Shown piece by piece: positions 17,543 through 23,635 of a stretch of DNA of 64,000 nt. The stretch is from contig NZ_CP089414.1 of the NCBI RefSeq assembly GCF_022394535.1, forward strand, positions 806,001 through 870,000, read 5' to 3'. This DNA is from Dyella terrae. GTDB lineage: Bacteria > Pseudomonadota > Gammaproteobacteria > Xanthomonadales > Rhodanobacteraceae. The notes beneath the pieces are model-generated. The model had not been told where the DNA came from. It was given only the letters and a program-made list of their open reading frames with translations, and ran no database searches. The first letter of the stretch is position 1. Each line of letters begins with the position of its first letter. The position numbers were made by a program, and so were the translations under genes.

Positions 17543-18028
17543 ATGCGGTTTAACTGGACGTTCGACGCGCACAAGCAGGCACTTTCTGCCCCCAGCGGCT
17601 GGACAGTGACCGTCCGCGAAATCGCCACGTGGCTACAAGACCGCGTGTATTGCCGACACGATCTAACCGGGCCATGGGCTGGCTGGCGAATACGCGGTAA
17701 ATGGCTCACCGGTCCGAAGGGCCAGCGCTGGACACCTTCCGCGCTTCTGATGGCGTCGCCAAATGAATGTCACAGCGAGCAAACTCACCCGGACGAGCAC
17801 CGCCCATTTGAGCGTCCGGAAAACCCGTCGCGTGAACCCACAGGACGCCATCCTTGCAATACGTCCACCAGCACGCACTATGAGCAGCCTGACACGCACG
17901 ATACTCCGCATAAGCCCGTTGACCGGCCTGTTGCTCAGCCTGCTGCGCACGCACCCGAGCCAAGACAGGAGCCAAGGGCCCGAGCGAAGGTGGTACAGCT
18001 GGCCGACTATCGGCGGCAGGCTCCCTAA
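17543..18028 (+). CDS. DUF3653-type phage regulator, possible Xer activation factor
   Basis: A 161-residue protein. The first ~75 residues (SGWTVTVREIATWLQDRVYCRHDLTGPWAGWRIRGKWLTGPKGQRWTP) match the phage DUF3653 pattern, related to the Xer-factor-like gene of the mini-element. The middle is Pro/His-rich, and the end RAKVVQLADYRRQ is conserved in the scar copy (RAQVIDLGDYRQQ), which supports the full plus-strand reading. It starts 73 bp after dif B. On the excised circle the repressor gene would end 11 nt inside it, making one operon across attP. The 3' half overlaps a minus-strand ORF. Confidence 0.65.
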   Translation: MRFNWTFDAHKQALSAPSGWTVTVREIATWLQDRVYCRHDLTGPWAGWRIRGKWLTGPKGQRWTPSALLMASPNECHSEQTHPDEHRPFERPENPSREPTGRHPCNTSTSTHYEQPDTHDTPHKPVDRPVAQPAAHAPEPRQEPRARAKVVQLADYRRQAP

Positions 18029-18122
18029 TATCCCGATCCGGATACCAAGCCCGGTAAGCAGCGAAACCCATTCCCACGGCCACGAGCGTGAGCACGCTCA
18101 ACACAACGTCCACTTGTCGCAT
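17706..18122 (-). CDS. Small membrane-anchored phage protein, antisense to the DUF3653 gene
   Basis: A 138-residue ORF with one N-terminal transmembrane segment (VVLSVLTLVAVGMGFAAYRAW), a charged Gln/Ala-rich helix and a C-terminal domain with cysteines (CWWTYCKDGVLWVHA, CDIHLATPSEARKVSSA). AGGGG lies before the ATG. It follows zot on the same strand. A homologue in the scar (24122-24472) keeps MRxxDV, GVLxxHA and the IHLATPxEARxVSSAxPSD end. About 323 nt are read on both strands. Function unknown; an envelope or assembly role is possible. Confidence 0.6.
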   Translation of the reverse strand: MRQVDVVLSVLTLVAVGMGFAAYRAWYPDRDIREPAADSRPAVPPSLGPLAPVLARVRAQQAEQQAGQRAYAEYRACQAAHSACWWTYCKDGVLWVHATGFPDAQMGGARPGEFARCDIHLATPSEARKVSSAGPSDR

Positions 18123-18135
18123 GGCTATCCCCTGT

Positions 18136-18177
18136 CCTGTAAGAACAGGGTAGCAAAAGCGGGTTTGGCGGGAGGGT
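18136..18177. other. Hairpin plus conserved block shared with the scar
   Basis: CCTGT-AAGA-ACAGG forms a tight hairpin (18136-18149). From CAGGG at 18146 onward, 32 nt (18146-18177) are identical to 24496-24527. The block lies between the membrane ORF and zot and is non-coding. A regulatory, terminator or replication role is possible. Confidence 0.6.
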
Positions 18178-18272
18178 GATCGAACCTCGATCGAGAAACC
18201 GTTAAACCTGCCCGATTTGTCCGATGAATTCCTCGAGCAAGGCGTCACCGGACGTGCGTCCAGCAGAAGCGG

Positions 18273-19460
18273 TTAACGACCCGCTTTGTTGGCACCGCCA
18301 AACGGATCAGAGTTCCAAGCGTGATACTCGGGAGGCGTGTACGAAGTAGCCGTCTGACGCTCGGCGTGCGGTAGCTGCGAGGACGCCACGTCCCCCGCCA
18401 TCATCCCGCCAGGGAGCGGGGCTCGCCCGTCAGGCGGCGAAGCCGCTGTCTGACGGGGCGAGCCCCTGGACTGACTGTCCGACGGCGAATAGGACTGATC
18501 GGCGCCCACAGCCGCCACAAACGGGTTGTAGATGCCCTCGCGCGCGACAGTGCGGCACATATTGGCCTCGACCTCGTAATGCGTACCCTGCTCCGTCAGG
18601 CACGTGCAGCGGCCGTCATCGACCGCAATGCAGAACAAGCGCGGCTCGGACTTCACAGTCTGCGTATCGAAAGCCGGCGCGGTCCAAGGCACCCCGGCAA
18701 CACGCGGCTTCATCCACTTCACGTAATCCGACTGCCTCAGCGCGACGTCCTGGGCAGCGACAGCATCGGCCGAAGAGCCTCCCGCAACAACAGGCTTCAC
18801 GGGCTCGGTGTGCTTGTGGATGCGGTACGGAATAATGATCGCGAGCGCGACGGCAGTTAGAACCAACGCACCTCCGATATACACGATGCGAGGCGTTTTC
18901 ACCTTCATCGTATGGAGCGAACTCGACTTGTAAAGCTCAAAGACCTCTTTGGGCAGCGGCGCGAACGACATTTCGGCCACTTTCTTCTCGCGACGAGAGT
19001 CCGGATCGTCAATGCAACGCATCCAGGAGAACGTCTGCCGAACGCCCTTGGCACGCATCACCGAATGCACGTGGCTATCCACCAAGCGACGCACGTAGGC
19101 ACTCATATTGGCCGGGTGCTGTGTAGTCAACAGGAAGTCCATACCGTAGTGGCGGACCTTGGTAATGCGCTGCACCCACTCAGATGGACGTCCATTGTCT
19201 TTCGGCATCAGACAGATGGTGCCGGGGTGCGAACCGTCCTCCTGGCACTCGTCCAGGCAGATGATGGAGCCTGCCGGAAGCTCCCACCACTTGTGCAACA
19301 TTTCCTCAGTAAGAGTAATCGCAAGGCCTTCCTTCAGCCCGTTGATGCCGTACTGGAAAATAGGCCGCCCGGGCTCTTTTTCGAGCAGCTCGGTAATGCG
19401 CTTCACCAGCGACGCGGTCTTGCCTGAGCCAGGAAGACCCGTAAACAATGAAACCGGCAT
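18273..19460 (-). CDS. zot: Zot-domain phage assembly ATPase (pI-like)
   Basis: Inner-membrane assembly motor that extrudes filamentous virions, 395 residues. The N-terminus VSLFTGLPGSGKTASLVKR has the Walker A motif at ~8-15, and IICLDECQEDG is the Walker B region. QHPANMSAYVRRLVDSHVHSVM is typical of Zot. One transmembrane helix (VYIGGALVLTAVALAIII, ~195-215) separates the cytoplasmic ATPase from a periplasmic tail with several cysteines (FCIAVDDGRCTC). The low-complexity C-terminus encodes the large hairpin at 18418-18466. It starts 10 bp after the DUF2523 gene ends. Confidence 0.93.
   Translation of the reverse strand: MPVSLFTGLPGSGKTASLVKRITELLEKEPGRPIFQYGINGLKEGLAITLTEEMLHKWWELPAGSIICLDECQEDGSHPGTICLMPKDNGRPSEWVQRITKVRHYGMDFLLTTQHPANMSAYVRRLVDSHVHSVMRAKGVRQTFSWMRCIDDPDSRREKKVAEMSFAPLPKEVFELYKSSSLHTMKVKTPRIVYIGGALVLTAVALAIIIPYRIHKHTEPVKPVVAGGSSADAVAAQDVALRQSDYVKWMKPRVAGVPWTAPAFDTQTVKSEPRLFCIAVDDGRCTCLTEQGTHYEVEANMCRTVAREGIYNPFVAAVGADQSYSPSDSQSRGSPRQTAASPPDGRAPLPGGMMAGDVASSQLPHAERQTATSYTPPEYHAWNSDPFGGANKAGR
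18418..18466. other. Very long near-perfect hairpin inside zot
   Basis: GGGGCTCGCCCGTCAG (18418-18433) pairs with 18450-18466 with one bulged G. Inside it GCGGC-GAA-GCCGC forms the apex. That gives about 21 bp of stem in 49 nt with only TGT unpaired. The apex GGCGGCGAAGCCGCT recurs in the mini-element. On single-stranded phage DNA this would fold strongly. Candidate packaging signal or strand-synthesis start. Confidence 0.75.
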
Positions 19461-19470
19461 ACCCTATCCC

Positions 19471-19764
19471 CTACTTCGTCTTGCCAGTATTGGCGGTCAA
19501 CCGGACCTTTGCCGCATCCGTGATCTTGCGACCAGCCCAGGCGCTCAAAACAATGGTGATGCACTGATCGATACGAAGAATCGCCACCCAGCCCAACAAC
19601 GGACCAGCGGCACCCATCATCGAACGAATGCTTGAGCTATCGATGATCGCCGATACGCCCGCGTTAGCCGCAAATCCTATGCCCACAGAGACCAACGCCG
19701 TGATCGCGAGTTGACCGACCACCGACAACAACATTTCACCAATCCATGCGACGAGTGCAGGCAT
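19471..19764 (-). CDS. DUF2523 minor coat protein (pVI-like)
   Basis: A 97-residue hydrophobic protein with several membrane segments (MLLSVVGQLAITALVSVGIGFAANAG; LLGWVAILRIDQCITIVLSAWAGRK). It lies between the pIII-like gene and zot, the fixed place of DUF2523/pVI analogues at the virion end. Its ATG overlaps the upstream stop (TAATG), so it is translationally coupled. Confidence 0.85.
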   Translation of the reverse strand: MPALVAWIGEMLLSVVGQLAITALVSVGIGFAANAGVSAIIDSSSIRSMMGAAGPLLGWVAILRIDQCITIVLSAWAGRKITDAAKVRLTANTGKTK

Positions 19765-21167
19765 TACTGATTACTCCCCGCCGTGATGCACGCCGCAGCG
19801 AACAGCGCGAACGCCACCAAGCCATAGCCGAAGTACGTGAGAACGTCGCAACCGATGGAAAATTTCACAAGAAACGGAACGGATGACAGCGACATGTCCT
19901 GTAACGGGCAAGTACGCGCGTAGCCAAAACCACTCTGATCGTACGTGCCAGAATTCGCTTGGCCGCCCACCGTGCCGTTCTGCGACGTGTCTGGCTGCAC
20001 CCAGACGGCGCTCTGCCCGTACTTCGTGCTATCACTCGCAAACGTGGGAGGGCCATTGCCATCGCCCGCAACGGCTTTGTACAGCGCATCCGAACTCGTC
20101 TTGGCGGAACACATCGAATACCACTGCTGACGAACAATGCCGCAGTTCACCGCGTCACCAGAGCACGCCGGCGGCGTGTTGCAATCCTGACCGCCGTTGA
20201 CGCTTCCGCCGTTACCGCCCGCGCTACTCGAGGGAGCCGGCCCAATGTCACCGGTCTTCTGACCACTAGAAACCGTGCCACCCGCACCGGCATACACGTT
20301 CACCGTCTGATTGGCGTTAGCACCGGTAGTTGGGTCGGCCATCGTATAGTTGTCACTGCCCTTAATAGCGGTGGCAGGATCAGCCACCACGTTAGGCGGG
20401 GGCGACGGCGCGGGATTGCCCATACACAAGGAACCGTCGCCCATCACAGCGCAATTACCGCCCTGCTGCCCGGGCGACGTAGGACCCTTAATACAGACCT
20501 GAGCACCGTTCACGAGAGCACACGCATCACCCGTGTTCGGGTTATAGCAACTGACACCGCCGCAAATCTGTGGCGCCGCTGAAGACGCCACTGACGAAGC
20601 AGACGCAGGAAGCGGCGGAGGCGGCGGAACAACCGGGTTGCCATTGGCATCCGCTACCTGACCCGCTGTCAACGGCTGACCGTCCGCGCTGGCACCGACA
20701 GGGGCAAGGTTAATAAAAGTGAACCACTCACCGCTGCTATTAGCCATAGGCGGAGTCGTCGGACTCAACGCCATACGACACATCACCGTCTTGCCGCTCG
20801 AAGGATCAACGACAGCCTGATCCGTCTGGTACGAGTTGAGAATCTTCCCTGGCCTCCATTGGTTCGCGTGCGGTGCGTTAGCTTGGCAGACGTTCGGTGT
20901 TGGTGGCCCAGCACAGTACGAAAAAGTTGCACCAACGTTGGTCACGTTCGGAACAAAATATTCCAAAACAGCGCCGGTTCCATTCGTCTGAGGGCCTGGG
21001 TCGTAGCAGCCCAGCGAGGGAGAACCAACAATATCGGCCTGACAAGCGGACATCGCCGCACCCCGCGTCATGCACGAGTCAGCGAGACATGGCATAGCGA
21101 CCGACGCAAGCGCGAGCGAGAACACGCAAAAAATCAGTCGTCGGACGACGGCGCGAAAAGTATCCAC
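19764..21167 (-). CDS. pIII-like adsorption/minor coat protein
   Basis: Predicted receptor-binding tip protein, 467 residues from the GTG at 21167. The signal peptide is RLIFCVFSLALASVAMPCLA. The body is rich in Cys, Pro, Gly and Asn, with low-complexity linkers (VVPPPPPLPASAS; SSSAGGNGGSVNGG), as in pIII linkers. The C-terminal membrane helix (VLTYFGYGLVAFALFAAACI) anchors it to the particle and inner membrane. Position between coat and DUF2523 genes fits. The sequence itself is too variable to name a receptor. Confidence 0.8.
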   Translation of the reverse strand: MDTFRAVVRRLIFCVFSLALASVAMPCLADSCMTRGAAMSACQADIVGSPSLGCYDPGPQTNGTGAVLEYFVPNVTNVGATFSYCAGPPTPNVCQANAPHANQWRPGKILNSYQTDQAVVDPSSGKTVMCRMALSPTTPPMANSSGEWFTFINLAPVGASADGQPLTAGQVADANGNPVVPPPPPLPASASSVASSAAPQICGGVSCYNPNTGDACALVNGAQVCIKGPTSPGQQGGNCAVMGDGSLCMGNPAPSPPPNVVADPATAIKGSDNYTMADPTTGANANQTVNVYAGAGGTVSSGQKTGDIGPAPSSSAGGNGGSVNGGQDCNTPPACSGDAVNCGIVRQQWYSMCSAKTSSDALYKAVAGDGNGPPTFASDSTKYGQSAVWVQPDTSQNGTVGGQANSGTYDQSGFGYARTCPLQDMSLSSVPFLVKFSIGCDVLTYFGYGLVAFALFAAACITAGSNQ

Positions 21168-21214
21168 CCAGCCCCCAGTAGCGCAACAATCACGTAGTAA
21201 CCAGAAATGTCCAC
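21134..21214 (-). CDS. 26-residue membrane protein, possible pVII/pIX-like minor coat protein
   Basis: Tiny GTG-started ORF reading MDISGYYVIVALLGAGWIL then FAPSSDD. An ideal GGAGG lies 4 nt upstream. It sits between the major coat and pIII-like genes and overlaps the start of the latter by 34 nt in another frame. Length and a single hydrophobic helix match the tiny end-cap coat proteins of filamentous phages. No homology claim is made. Confidence 0.6.
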   Translation of the reverse strand: MDISGYYVIVALLGAGWILFAPSSDD

Positions 21215-21266
21215 GACGCCTCCGAAAAGGCATGCGGGGCATTGCACCCCGCACACCGAAACCGCG

Positions 21267-21488
21267 TTAGACGCGGAGGTACGACACCAGCTTCTTGCCG
21301 TACACGATGGTCAGCACGGCCACCGCGATAAGGCCCACGTCAGTGGCGTACGTCGCCAGCGTGCCGGTAATCGTCGTGGTCGGATCAGCAGAAGCATCCG
21401 CCATCGCAAAGCCAGACATCAGCAGGCCACCGGCCGCCACAGCCACCTTCTCCGCGCCAAAGCGGACATTCTTCACGAACTTCAACAT
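21267..21488 (-). CDS. Major coat protein (pVIII-like)
   Basis: A 73-residue precursor. The N-terminus MLKFVKNVRFGAEKVAVAAG, continuing to FAMADA, is a leader peptide. The mature part would be ~43 residues: a short acidic/polar start, one membrane helix (VGLIAVAVLTIVYGKK) and a basic C-terminus. This is the classical organisation of inovirus major coat proteins. The ATG at 21488 has GGAGG 8 nt upstream, and the longer frame to 21503 is not needed. Confidence 0.88.
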   Translation of the reverse strand: MLKFVKNVRFGAEKVAVAAGGLLMSGFAMADASADPTTTITGTLATYATDVGLIAVAVLTIVYGKKLVSYLRV

Positions 21489-21489
21489 G

Positions 21490-21690
21490 TCAATTTCCTC
21501 CACCCTGCCGGAGAGCTCTGGACATATAGGCCGCGCACCAGCAGGTCAGAATTGCGAAGCCTATAGGAGCCCCATCACCGAGGCTCAAACTTGGGAGGAA
21601 CGACGGCGCTTCTACCCACTGCGTTTGCGTGCACGTCACGCCATCAGTGTCGAATTGCACGCAAGACAGATAAACGCTCTGCACCGTCAT
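21490..21690 (-). CDS. Small phage membrane protein between pV and the major coat gene
   Basis: A 66-residue protein with one hydrophobic helix (IGFAILTCWCAAYMSRAL) and an N-terminal part with spaced cysteines (YLSCVQF, VTCTQTQW). AAGGGGGG abuts the ATG. Similar ORFs occupy this position in Xanthomonas-type filamentous phages. Probably a minor coat or assembly protein. Confidence 0.65.
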   Translation of the reverse strand: MTVQSVYLSCVQFDTDGVTCTQTQWVEAPSFLPSLSLGDGAPIGFAILTCWCAAYMSRALRQGGGN

Positions 21691-21701
21691 CCCCCCTTAA
21701 A

Positions 21702-21989
21702 TCACGCCGCTTTCGGAGCGACCGCGCCGGTCGGCTTCACCATCACCAACTTCAGATAACGGGACAGCTCCAAATCCCCGAAACGACCGAGGGAGAACGA
21801 CTCCGGAGAGACGTCGTAAGCGCCCACCGAATAGACGGGGCCAGAACCGAGGCCGACACGGAACGGAAGTTCATAGCCGTCGCCGAGATCGAGCGCAGCG
21901 CGCTGTTCGCGAATGATCTGCGGCTTGCCATCTTTGCCATTGAAGGTGCGCTCATGGACGTTCGTGTCCTTCACATTGATACGGGGCAT
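21702..21989 (-). CDS. Single-stranded DNA-binding protein (pV-like)
   Basis: A 95-residue protein (MPRINVKDTNVHERTFNGKDGKPQIIREQRAALDLGDGYELPFRV) with the length and beta-rich character of DUF1293-type inovirus ssDNA-binding proteins. These coat newly made viral strands before assembly. It directly follows Rep and its start lies 19 nt inside the Rep 3' end. The ATG at 21989 is chosen over the longer open frame. Confidence 0.8.
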   Translation of the reverse strand: MPRINVKDTNVHERTFNGKDGKPQIIREQRAALDLGDGYELPFRVGLGSGPVYSVGAYDVSPESFSLGRFGDLELSRYLKLVMVKPTGAVAPKAA

Positions 21990-23050
21990 AGTTGTTGCCT
22001 CACGAGTTGATTGAGTTGATCGGCGGCACCAATAGACTTCCAACGCGAAGGCCGCCCTTCCCGCGTCACGTTTTTATCGACGTACTCCCAGGCGTCCTCT
22101 CCCAGCGCGTCACGAATAACGCGAAGAGACGGACCAACCTGAGTGCGCAACCACTTCACCATCGCGTTAGCGGTGGCCTCGACTTTGGCCTTCACCACGA
22201 GCAACTTGTTCGTCGCATCAGTCAGGCCGATACGCTCGCAAAGGTCAGCGAGGTATTCATACGCGCCGCGAAAAAACCGCAACGGATGCAGCAGGATGTC
22301 CAGGGGAACACCGCGACTTGGAAGTTCACCGAACTCGTTTTCTTTCCCGAAGTGCTTCGCGTAGAACCGCACCTCAAAGCGCACCCATGGCGAGGTTTCA
22401 TCCTTCAGCTGCTTGCCTTTCTCATAGCCGCAAAATTGCTTGTGATTGCGACTACCGACATAGACAGAGCAGCCGGTGCCATGGCCGTGATCATCCTCGA
22501 AACGTGTCTTGGGCGGCCTTCCCTGCCCGGCGAATGCGCCGGAGCGCGCGGCGTCATTCAACTGGTGAATACCCACAGCGACGCCAGCGAAATCATCAAC
22601 CGCAACGTCGCAATGCGTGATACGCGCGCAAAGAATTTCAAGCTGAAAATGCACATGCGACCAGTTCTGCACCCAATGGCAACCCGTGCCCGTGAGCTCG
22701 ACCTGCATCGTGTCGTTATTGCCGCCGAAACAAATTCGGCCAGCCAGTTCGCCTTCACGATCAAGGATCACGCAGTAGTTGTCGTAGAACTGGAACTTAC
22801 GGCCGGTAGGCCGCATGACCTTCAACATCGCAGAGCCACCGAAAATGAAATCGGCAACCTGCGTGAGGTCAGTAACAGAGCATTCTTCGAGACGGGCCAG
22901 GGGAAAGGTGGCCGTGAGCCAGTCGATTCCGACAGCGAAGCCGGTCACCCTACCCTTTTGGCCCCTGTTAGTTCCCGGGCCCTTTTCACTCGCTACACTT
23001 TCGCGCGCCCGGACCGAGGGAAAGTCGAAAGCTTCTTCAGGGCGGCGCAT
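21971..23050 (-). CDS. Rolling-circle replication initiator (Rep, pII-like)
   Basis: A 359-residue initiator of the phage/plasmid replication-initiation-factor (Rep_trans) type that would nick the plus strand and start rolling-circle replication. Motifs: VTGFAVGIDWLTATFP, CARITHCDVAVDDFAGV, GCSVYVGSRNHKQFCGYEKGKQL and PWVRFEVRFY. The ATG at 23050 overlaps the previous tiny ORF stop (TGATG), so a longer start is unlikely. The candidate nick hairpin (22955-22981) lies in its 5' part. The protein ends 19 nt inside the pV-like gene. Confidence 0.88.
   Translation of the reverse strand: MRRPEEAFDFPSVRARESVASEKGPGTNRGQKGRVTGFAVGIDWLTATFPLARLEECSVTDLTQVADFIFGGSAMLKVMRPTGRKFQFYDNYCVILDREGELAGRICFGGNNDTMQVELTGTGCHWVQNWSHVHFQLEILCARITHCDVAVDDFAGVAVGIHQLNDAARSGAFAGQGRPPKTRFEDDHGHGTGCSVYVGSRNHKQFCGYEKGKQLKDETSPWVRFEVRFYAKHFGKENEFGELPSRGVPLDILLHPLRFFRGAYEYLADLCERIGLTDATNKLLVVKAKVEATANAMVKWLRTQVGPSLRVIRDALGEDAWEYVDKNVTREGRPSRWKSIGAADQLNQLVRQQLCPVSM
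22955..22981. other. Candidate plus-strand origin hairpin inside rep
   Basis: CTTTTGGCCCCTGTTAG followed by TTCCCGGGCC: GGCCC (22960-22964) pairs with GGGCC (22977-22981) around a loop starting CTGTTAG. The 17-nt left part is identical to 16682-16698 in the mini-element. Its place inside the initiator gene is plausible for a rolling-circle origin; this is inference. Confidence 0.65.
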
Positions 23051-23160
23051 CAGCCGACCCACCTTGCAGCGACGCAAGCGATCACCACGCCCACGAAGAA
23101 CCAGAAATACTGGCGCGACACGACACGCCAGAAGAAATCCGAGACACCAGCGCGCGTCAC
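23050..23160 (-). CDS. Tiny membrane protein (36 aa) coupled to rep
   Basis: GTG-started ORF (TRAGVSDFFWRVVSRQY, then FWFFVGVVIACVAARWVG) with one membrane helix. Its GTG overlaps the previous stop as GTGA, and its stop overlaps the Rep ATG as TGATG. Missed by length cut-offs. Function unknown. Confidence 0.55.
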   Translation of the reverse strand: MTRAGVSDFFWRVVSRQYFWFFVGVVIACVAARWVG

Positions 23161-23267
23161 AGGGACACCCCCAGCGCGTGAAAGCCCCAACGCACAGCGG
23201 CGCGCATCAACATCGCGACCGCGATCCAGAAGAACAGCACGCAAACGTGCGACGTCAGCCGGCTCAC
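23157..23267 (-). CDS. Tiny membrane protein (36 aa)
   Basis: GTG-started ORF (SRLTSHVCVLFFWIAVAMLM, then RAAVRWGFHALGVSL) with one hydrophobic helix. Coupled by GTGA overlaps at both ends. Function unknown. Confidence 0.55.
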   Translation of the reverse strand: MSRLTSHVCVLFFWIAVAMLMRAAVRWGFHALGVSL

Positions 23268-23434
23268 AGCTGCACGCCCTGCTTGGCGCACTGATCACGC
23301 AGCGCGACGAAGCCGATGCACATCTTTTCGGTCCACAAGAATTCCTGCTTGGACTGCTCACAGAGCTTGAGCAAGCCTTCAGCCTGCTCGGCACTGAGGG
23401 TGAGGACCACGTCGGCTTGCAGGATGCGGTTCAC
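23264..23434 (-). CDS. Small soluble phage protein (56 aa)
   Basis: GTG-started ORF (NRILQADVVLTLSAEQAEGL; CEQSKQEFLWTEKMCIGFVA; LRDQCAKQGVQL), helical, with three cysteines. Linked by GTGA overlaps at both ends to its neighbours. Could be a regulatory or adaptor protein of the early region. Confidence 0.6.
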   Translation of the reverse strand: MNRILQADVVLTLSAEQAEGLLKLCEQSKQEFLWTEKMCIGFVALRDQCAKQGVQL

Positions 23435-23550
23435 GCCGTCACCCCGCTCAGAGTGGCCGCCTGACGGGCGGCGAGATCGCGAAGGGATCGAACGAGGTAG
23501 CCGACCCAGAAGGCCGCTACAGCAACACAGGCGTAGCCCAGAACGTCCAT
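23431..23550 (-). CDS. First tiny ORF of the phage early operon (39 aa, membrane)
   Basis: ATG-started ORF (MDVLGYACVAVAAFWVGYLV, then RSLRDLAARQAATLSGVTA) with one N-terminal helix. AAGGGG lies 5 nt upstream. It is the first gene after the operator region, so translation of the whole early operon can enter here. Its stop overlaps the next GTG. Confidence 0.6.
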   Translation of the reverse strand: MDVLGYACVAVAAFWVGYLVRSLRDLAARQAATLSGVTA

Positions 23551-23569
23551 TTGTGCCCCTTCAACGAAT

Positions 23570-23634
23570 ATAGAGACTCTCTACAATGAGGCGTAGTAGA
23601 GTCCCTCTACAGGGTGAATGTAAAGGGCCTCTAC
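23570..23634. promoter_or_regulatory. Three phased repressor operators between early operon and repressor
   Basis: Three copies of the inverted repeat GTAGAG-N3-CTCTAC: 23570-23584 (first base A), 23596-23610 (perfect) and 23620-23634 (one mismatch, GTAAAG). Centres are 26 and 24 bp apart, near two and a half turns of the helix. The third ends one base before the repressor ATG and the first lies 20 bp before the early-operon ATG. The layout indicates control of both divergent transcripts by the repressor. Confidence 0.8.
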
Positions 23635-23635
23635 A

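Noticed and set aside
21992..23464. 490-codon plus-strand ORF opposite rep
   Set aside because: Shadow of the phage rep and the coupled small genes; no recognisable motif, and it crosses several well-supported minus-strand starts and stops.
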